From assembly GCF_910577125.1 (NCBI RefSeq), contig NZ_CAJTMN010000091.1, positions 1 to 7,749 of the forward strand: DNA of 7,749 bases. Direction: 5' to 3'. The DNA comes from an uncultured Rikenella sp. GTDB lineage: Bacteria; Bacteroidota; Bacteroidia; Bacteroidales; Rikenellaceae. This document shows positions 5,533 to 7,749 of the stretch, in pieces. The position numbers and the translations under genes are program-made. Every line of letters begins with the position of its first letter. Positions within the stretch are counted from its first letter, which is position 1. A model generated the notes under the pieces. The model worked only from the letters and a program-made list of their open reading frames with translations. It made no database searches and had not been told where the DNA came from.

Positions 5533-6630
5533 TTACTCGTCGCCTTCGAACGTATGGCGTGCGGCCGTGTATCCCTCCCATTTGGCGATGCAGGCGGCGA
5601 AGTCGGCCGGGTATTCCGATTCGAAATAGACTTCCTGGCGCGACTGCGGATGGACGAACCCGAGGCTCAGGGCGTGCAGCCCGTGCCGCGGCATGGCGGC
5701 GAAGCAGTTTTCGACGAACTGTTTGTATTTGCTGAAGGTGGTGCCTTTCAGAATCCGGTCGCCGCCGTAGCGCTCGTCGTTGAAGAGCGGGTGGCCGATC
5801 GACTCCATGTGCACGCGGATCTGGTGTGTCCGCCCGGTTTCGAGCCGGCATTCGACGAGGGTGACGTATCCGAACCGTTTCAAGACCCGATAGTGGGTCA
5901 CGGCGTGTTTCCCCACCGGCCCGTCGGGCGGAAAGACGGCCATTCGCATCCGGTCGGTGGTGCTGCGGGCGATATTGCCCTCGATCGTCCCTTCATCCTC
6001 TTCGAAGTTGCCCCAGACCAGGGCGTGGTAGATGCGCCGAATGGAGTGGTCGTAGAATTGTCGGGCCAGAAAGGCGTGCGTCCGTTCGTCTTTGGCCACC
6101 ACGAGGAGTCCGGAGGTGTTTTTGTCGATTCGGTGTACGAGTCCGGCGCGCATGTCGCCCTGCTCGAAGAGCGGAAGCCCCCGCAGGTGAAAGGTGAGGG
6201 CGTTGACCAAGGTGCCGGTGTAGTTGCCGTGGCCGGGATGGACGACCATCCCGGCGGCTTTGTTGACGACGATCAGGAAGTCGTCTTCGTAGACGATGTC
6301 GAGGGGGATCTCTTCGGCGATGATCTCCAGTTCGCGCGGCGGGTAGGGCAGCACGATCGAGATCCGGTCGAGGGGCTTGACTTTGTAGCTCGACTTGGCG
6401 GGCTGTCCGTTGACGAGGATGTTGCCGGCGTCGGCAGCGGCCTGTATTCGGTTCCGTGAGGTGTTTTCGAGCCGGGTGGCCAGAAATTTGTCGAGCCGCA
6501 GCAGGCCTTGTCCCTTGTCGGCCACGACGTTGAAGTGTTCGAAGAGTTCGTCTTCGCGTTCGTCGCCGATTTCGTCCGTGTCGGGCGCCGCGGGACGACC
6601 GGCCTCGAAGAGGGGCTCCGGCCTGCTCAT
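5533..6630 (-). CDS. rluD: RluA-family 23S rRNA pseudouridine synthase (RluD-like)
   Basis: The enzyme isomerises specific uridines to pseudouridine in RNA. RluD acts on helix 69 of 23S rRNA and is the closest match by architecture. From the ATG at 6630 it has 365 residues. An S4 RNA-binding domain spans about 43-95 (LRLDKFLATRL, then ILVNGQPAKSSYKVKPLD). The catalytic domain spans about 110-345, with NKAAGMVVHPG (123-133), the signature HRIDKNTSGLLV with catalytic Asp169, and ETGRTHQIRVHM (264-275). In-frame ATGs at 6657 and 6684 would overlap the PASTA gene. The start at 6630 leaves 7 nt after the PASTA stop and loses no conserved residue, but it is not certain. The first 28 residues are a non-conserved acidic extension. 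Translation is probably coupled to the PASTA gene. RluD rather than another RluA-family member is inferred. Confidence 0.93.
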   Translation of the reverse strand: MSRPEPLFEAGRPAAPDTDEIGDEREDELFEHFNVVADKGQGLLRLDKFLATRLENTSRNRIQAAADAGNILVNGQPAKSSYKVKPLDRISIVLPYPPRELEIIAEEIPLDIVYEDDFLIVVNKAAGMVVHPGHGNYTGTLVNALTFHLRGLPLFEQGDMRAGLVHRIDKNTSGLLVVAKDERTHAFLARQFYDHSIRRIYHALVWGNFEEDEGTIEGNIARSTTDRMRMAVFPPDGPVGKHAVTHYRVLKRFGYVTLVECRLETGRTHQIRVHMESIGHPLFNDERYGGDRILKGTTFSKYKQFVENCFAAMPRHGLHALSLGFVHPQSRQEVYFESEYPADFAACIAKWEGYTAARHTFEGDE

Positions 6631-6637
6631 CGGTGAG

Positions 6638-7588
6638 TTATTCGTTTTCTCCGTCATCGGCGTTTTCTTCTTCGTCAACGGCATACCGCCGGGCGGCGGT
6701 GTCCGAATTTTTGGACGACGAGGCGATCTTTTGCGTATCCAGGGTCAGCCACAGCGAGACTTTACCGCCGTAGTCCGTCCGGCTCTGCTGGTTGGGCTCC
6801 TGTCGGTAGACGCGGGCGTCTTCGGTGCCGTCGGCTCCGACGCCGGAGTCGAATTTGACGTTGCCGACGTTCAGGCCCACTTCCCACAGCCGGCTCTTGG
6901 CTTCGCGCAGGGTGAGACCGATGACTTTCGGAATCCGGGGCAGCGGCGAGGAGTGGTTCACGCCGACGACGAGGGTGATTCCCGATCCGAGTTCCGCTTT
7001 GGTGCGCGAGTCGTGAGTGATCGATCGGCCTTTGTAGAGTTCGTCGAGGACGTTGTTGGTGGCCATATCGGATCGGTAGACGAGCCGTTCGATCTCGAAG
7101 CCTTTGGTCTCGAGCATGTTCTTGGCCTGCCGCAAGGAGTAGCCGGTCACGAACGGAATCACATCGGTTCTGGGCCGGAAGGCGTTGACGGTCAGAAAGA
7201 CACGACGCCCTTTCTTGACGCCCATCCCGGGTTTCGGACTCTGGTCGAGGATCTGGCCGGGCTTCTGCTTCGGCATGTAGAGGGAGTCGATGATCTCCAA
7301 CCGCAGCTCGCCCTTTTCGCTCATCTTCTGCGCTTCGCCGAAGGTGTGGCCGATCAGGGTCGGTACGATGATCCGCTGACCGTGACGGGTGTAGATGTTC
7401 AGCACGAGGTTGACGACAAAATAGAGGATGATCCCGATACACAGGGCCATCACGACGTTGCGCAGGATAATGTTCCGGCGGATGGTGTCGAGCATGCGGT
7501 CGAACACGGGCGGAAGCTGTGTCCGCCGAACTCTCCGATTGTCGCCGTTGCGCCGTGGCGGGCGGGAAAATGGGGTCGTTGACATCAT
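6638..7588 (-). CDS. Kinase-less PASTA-domain membrane protein
   Basis: The predicted protein has 316 residues. An Arg-rich cytoplasmic N-terminus (1-43) is followed by one membrane helix (about 44-66) and three extracytoplasmic PASTA repeats: about 72-135 (VPTLIGHTFGEAQK to FLTVN), 142-211 (VIPFVTGYSLRQAKNML to LVVGVN) and 218-284 (IPKVIGLTLREAKSRL to LWLTLD). An acidic tail ends in EEENADDGENE. PASTA repeats are known from Ser/Thr kinases and penicillin-binding proteins, where they bind peptidoglycan fragments. No kinase or transpeptidase domain is present, as in other Bacteroidota PASTA proteins, so a cell-wall-associated role is inferred. The start is uncertain. A -7 promoter element ends only 5 nt before this ATG, so either the message is leaderless or translation starts at Met32 (ATG at 7495), just before the membrane helix. 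It is first in an operon with rluD. Confidence 0.88.
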   Translation of the reverse strand: MMSTTPFSRPPRRNGDNRRVRRTQLPPVFDRMLDTIRRNIILRNVVMALCIGIILYFVVNLVLNIYTRHGQRIIVPTLIGHTFGEAQKMSEKGELRLEIIDSLYMPKQKPGQILDQSPKPGMGVKKGRRVFLTVNAFRPRTDVIPFVTGYSLRQAKNMLETKGFEIERLVYRSDMATNNVLDELYKGRSITHDSRTKAELGSGITLVVGVNHSSPLPRIPKVIGLTLREAKSRLWEVGLNVGNVKFDSGVGADGTEDARVYRQEPNQQSRTDYGGKVSLWLTLDTQKIASSSKNSDTAARRYAVDEEENADDGENE

Positions 7589-7592
7589 GTCA

Positions 7593-7600
7593 CAAAGTTA
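7593..7600 (-). promoter_or_regulatory. Bacteroidota -7 promoter element (PASTA-rluD operon)
   Basis: Read on the - strand this is TAACTTTG, a perfect TAnnTTTG match, preceded by a strongly A-rich stretch. No TTTG -33 element is visible at the expected distance. Because it ends 5 nt before the annotated ATG of the PASTA gene, transcription would begin at or inside the start codon. This bears on which start is used. Confidence 0.5.
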
Positions 7601-7647
7601 GATATTTTTTATTCGTTCTTTTATTCGTACTTGCCTGGGAGGGTACT

Positions 7648-7671
7648 GTTCTCTTTGTGAACAAAGAGAAC
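7648..7671. repeat. Near-perfect palindrome, 11-bp arms
   Basis: GTTCTCTTTGT (7648-7658) and ACAAAGAGAAC (7661-7671) are perfect inverted copies separated by GA. It is upstream of the PASTA promoter, outside any supported gene. It could be a protein-binding palindrome, part of a dispersed intergenic repeat, or part of a terminator for a gene beyond the right edge. Such a tiny loop is unfavourable for an RNA hairpin and favours a DNA-level site or cruciform. Confidence 0.6.
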
Positions 7672-7679
7672 CAGAAAAA

Positions 7680-7706
7680 CTTTAGAGGATGCTTCGCATC
7701 CTAAAG
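7680..7706. repeat. Inverted repeat with GGATGC/GCATCC core
   Basis: CTTTA (7680-7684) plus GGATGC (7687-7692) pair with GCATCC (7696-7701) plus TAAAG (7702-7706). There is a TTC loop and a 2-nt bulge on the left arm. It sits 8 nt beyond the preceding palindrome and is probably part of the same structured element. Confidence 0.55.
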
Positions 7707-7719
7707 CTGCCGGCGGCCC

Positions 7720-7749
7720 AACTCCCGGACTTTCTTTGGGCCGGGAGTT
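7720..7749. repeat. Inverted repeat running to the window end
   Basis: AACTCCCGG (7720-7728) and CCGGGAGTT (7741-7749) are perfect 9-bp inverted copies around a 12-nt loop. The right arm ends exactly at the window edge, so the stem may be longer. The left arm is preceded by GGCCC, which could extend pairing if GGGCC follows outside the window. An alternative pairing of GGCCCA (7715-7720) with TGGGCC (7737-7742) is also possible. Confidence 0.5.

Noticed and set aside
5530..6459. Long + strand reading frame opposite rluD
   Set aside because: The - strand carries an intact RluA-family signature. The + strand translation has no domain features.
6395..7582. Long + strand reading frame opposite the PASTA gene
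   Set aside because: It overlaps two well-supported genes, and its translation shows only compositional bias from the opposite strand.
7519..7704. Short + strand ORF with a hydrophobic stretch at the right edge
   Set aside because: It starts inside the PASTA gene on the opposite strand, and its second half runs through the inverted repeats. The hydrophobic run comes from T-rich promoter DNA.
1..7749. CRISPR arrays, tRNA or rRNA genes, transposases, prophage or toxin-antitoxin genes
   Set aside because: I looked on both strands and saw no regularly spaced direct repeats, no tRNA cloverleaf, no rRNA sequence and no recombinase motifs.

Overview
The window looks like a chromosomal segment from a member of the Bacteroidota, probably order Bacteroidales and possibly an Alistipes-like genus with fairly GC-rich coding. 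The evidence is the gene content: a kinase-less PASTA-repeat membrane protein, a Bacteroidota-type TonB C-terminal-domain protein, lipoproteins with SPII signals and a small outer-membrane barrel. Starts lack obvious Shine-Dalgarno sequences, and two upstream regions carry perfect matches to the Bacteroidota -7 element TAnnTTTG. The genus is a guess; the phylum is reasonably secure.

Layout. Positions 1-248 hold no convincing gene but contain a strong two-part hairpin near the left edge. A short + strand gene (249-707) encodes a secreted outer-membrane beta-barrel protein. It converges on a - strand block and shares a bidirectional terminator (725-761) with it. All other genes are on the - strand. 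Read in transcription order from the right edge they are: a PASTA-domain membrane protein (7588-6638) tightly linked to an RluD-like pseudouridine synthase (6630-5533); nucleoside diphosphate kinase ndk (5412-4939) with its own promoter and terminator; a stand-alone TonB C-terminal-domain protein (4837-4337) with its own terminator; and a two-gene lipoprotein operon (4067-787).

The lipoprotein operon is the most interesting part. Its first gene encodes a 696-residue lipoprotein with a metzincin-type zinc site (HEFGHILGYGH) followed by a C-terminal beta-propeller-like domain. Its second gene, 35 bp downstream, encodes a 384-residue lipoprotein that is essentially the propeller alone, with recognisably paralogous motifs in the same order. 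I read this as a two-component cell-surface or periplasmic assembly: a protease carrying its own propeller, plus a free propeller that may act as a binding partner, substrate adaptor or competitor. The substrate is unknown.

The right edge (7589-7749) has no supported gene. It carries three inverted repeats in close succession, the last running into the window end. This suggests a structured intergenic repeat element.
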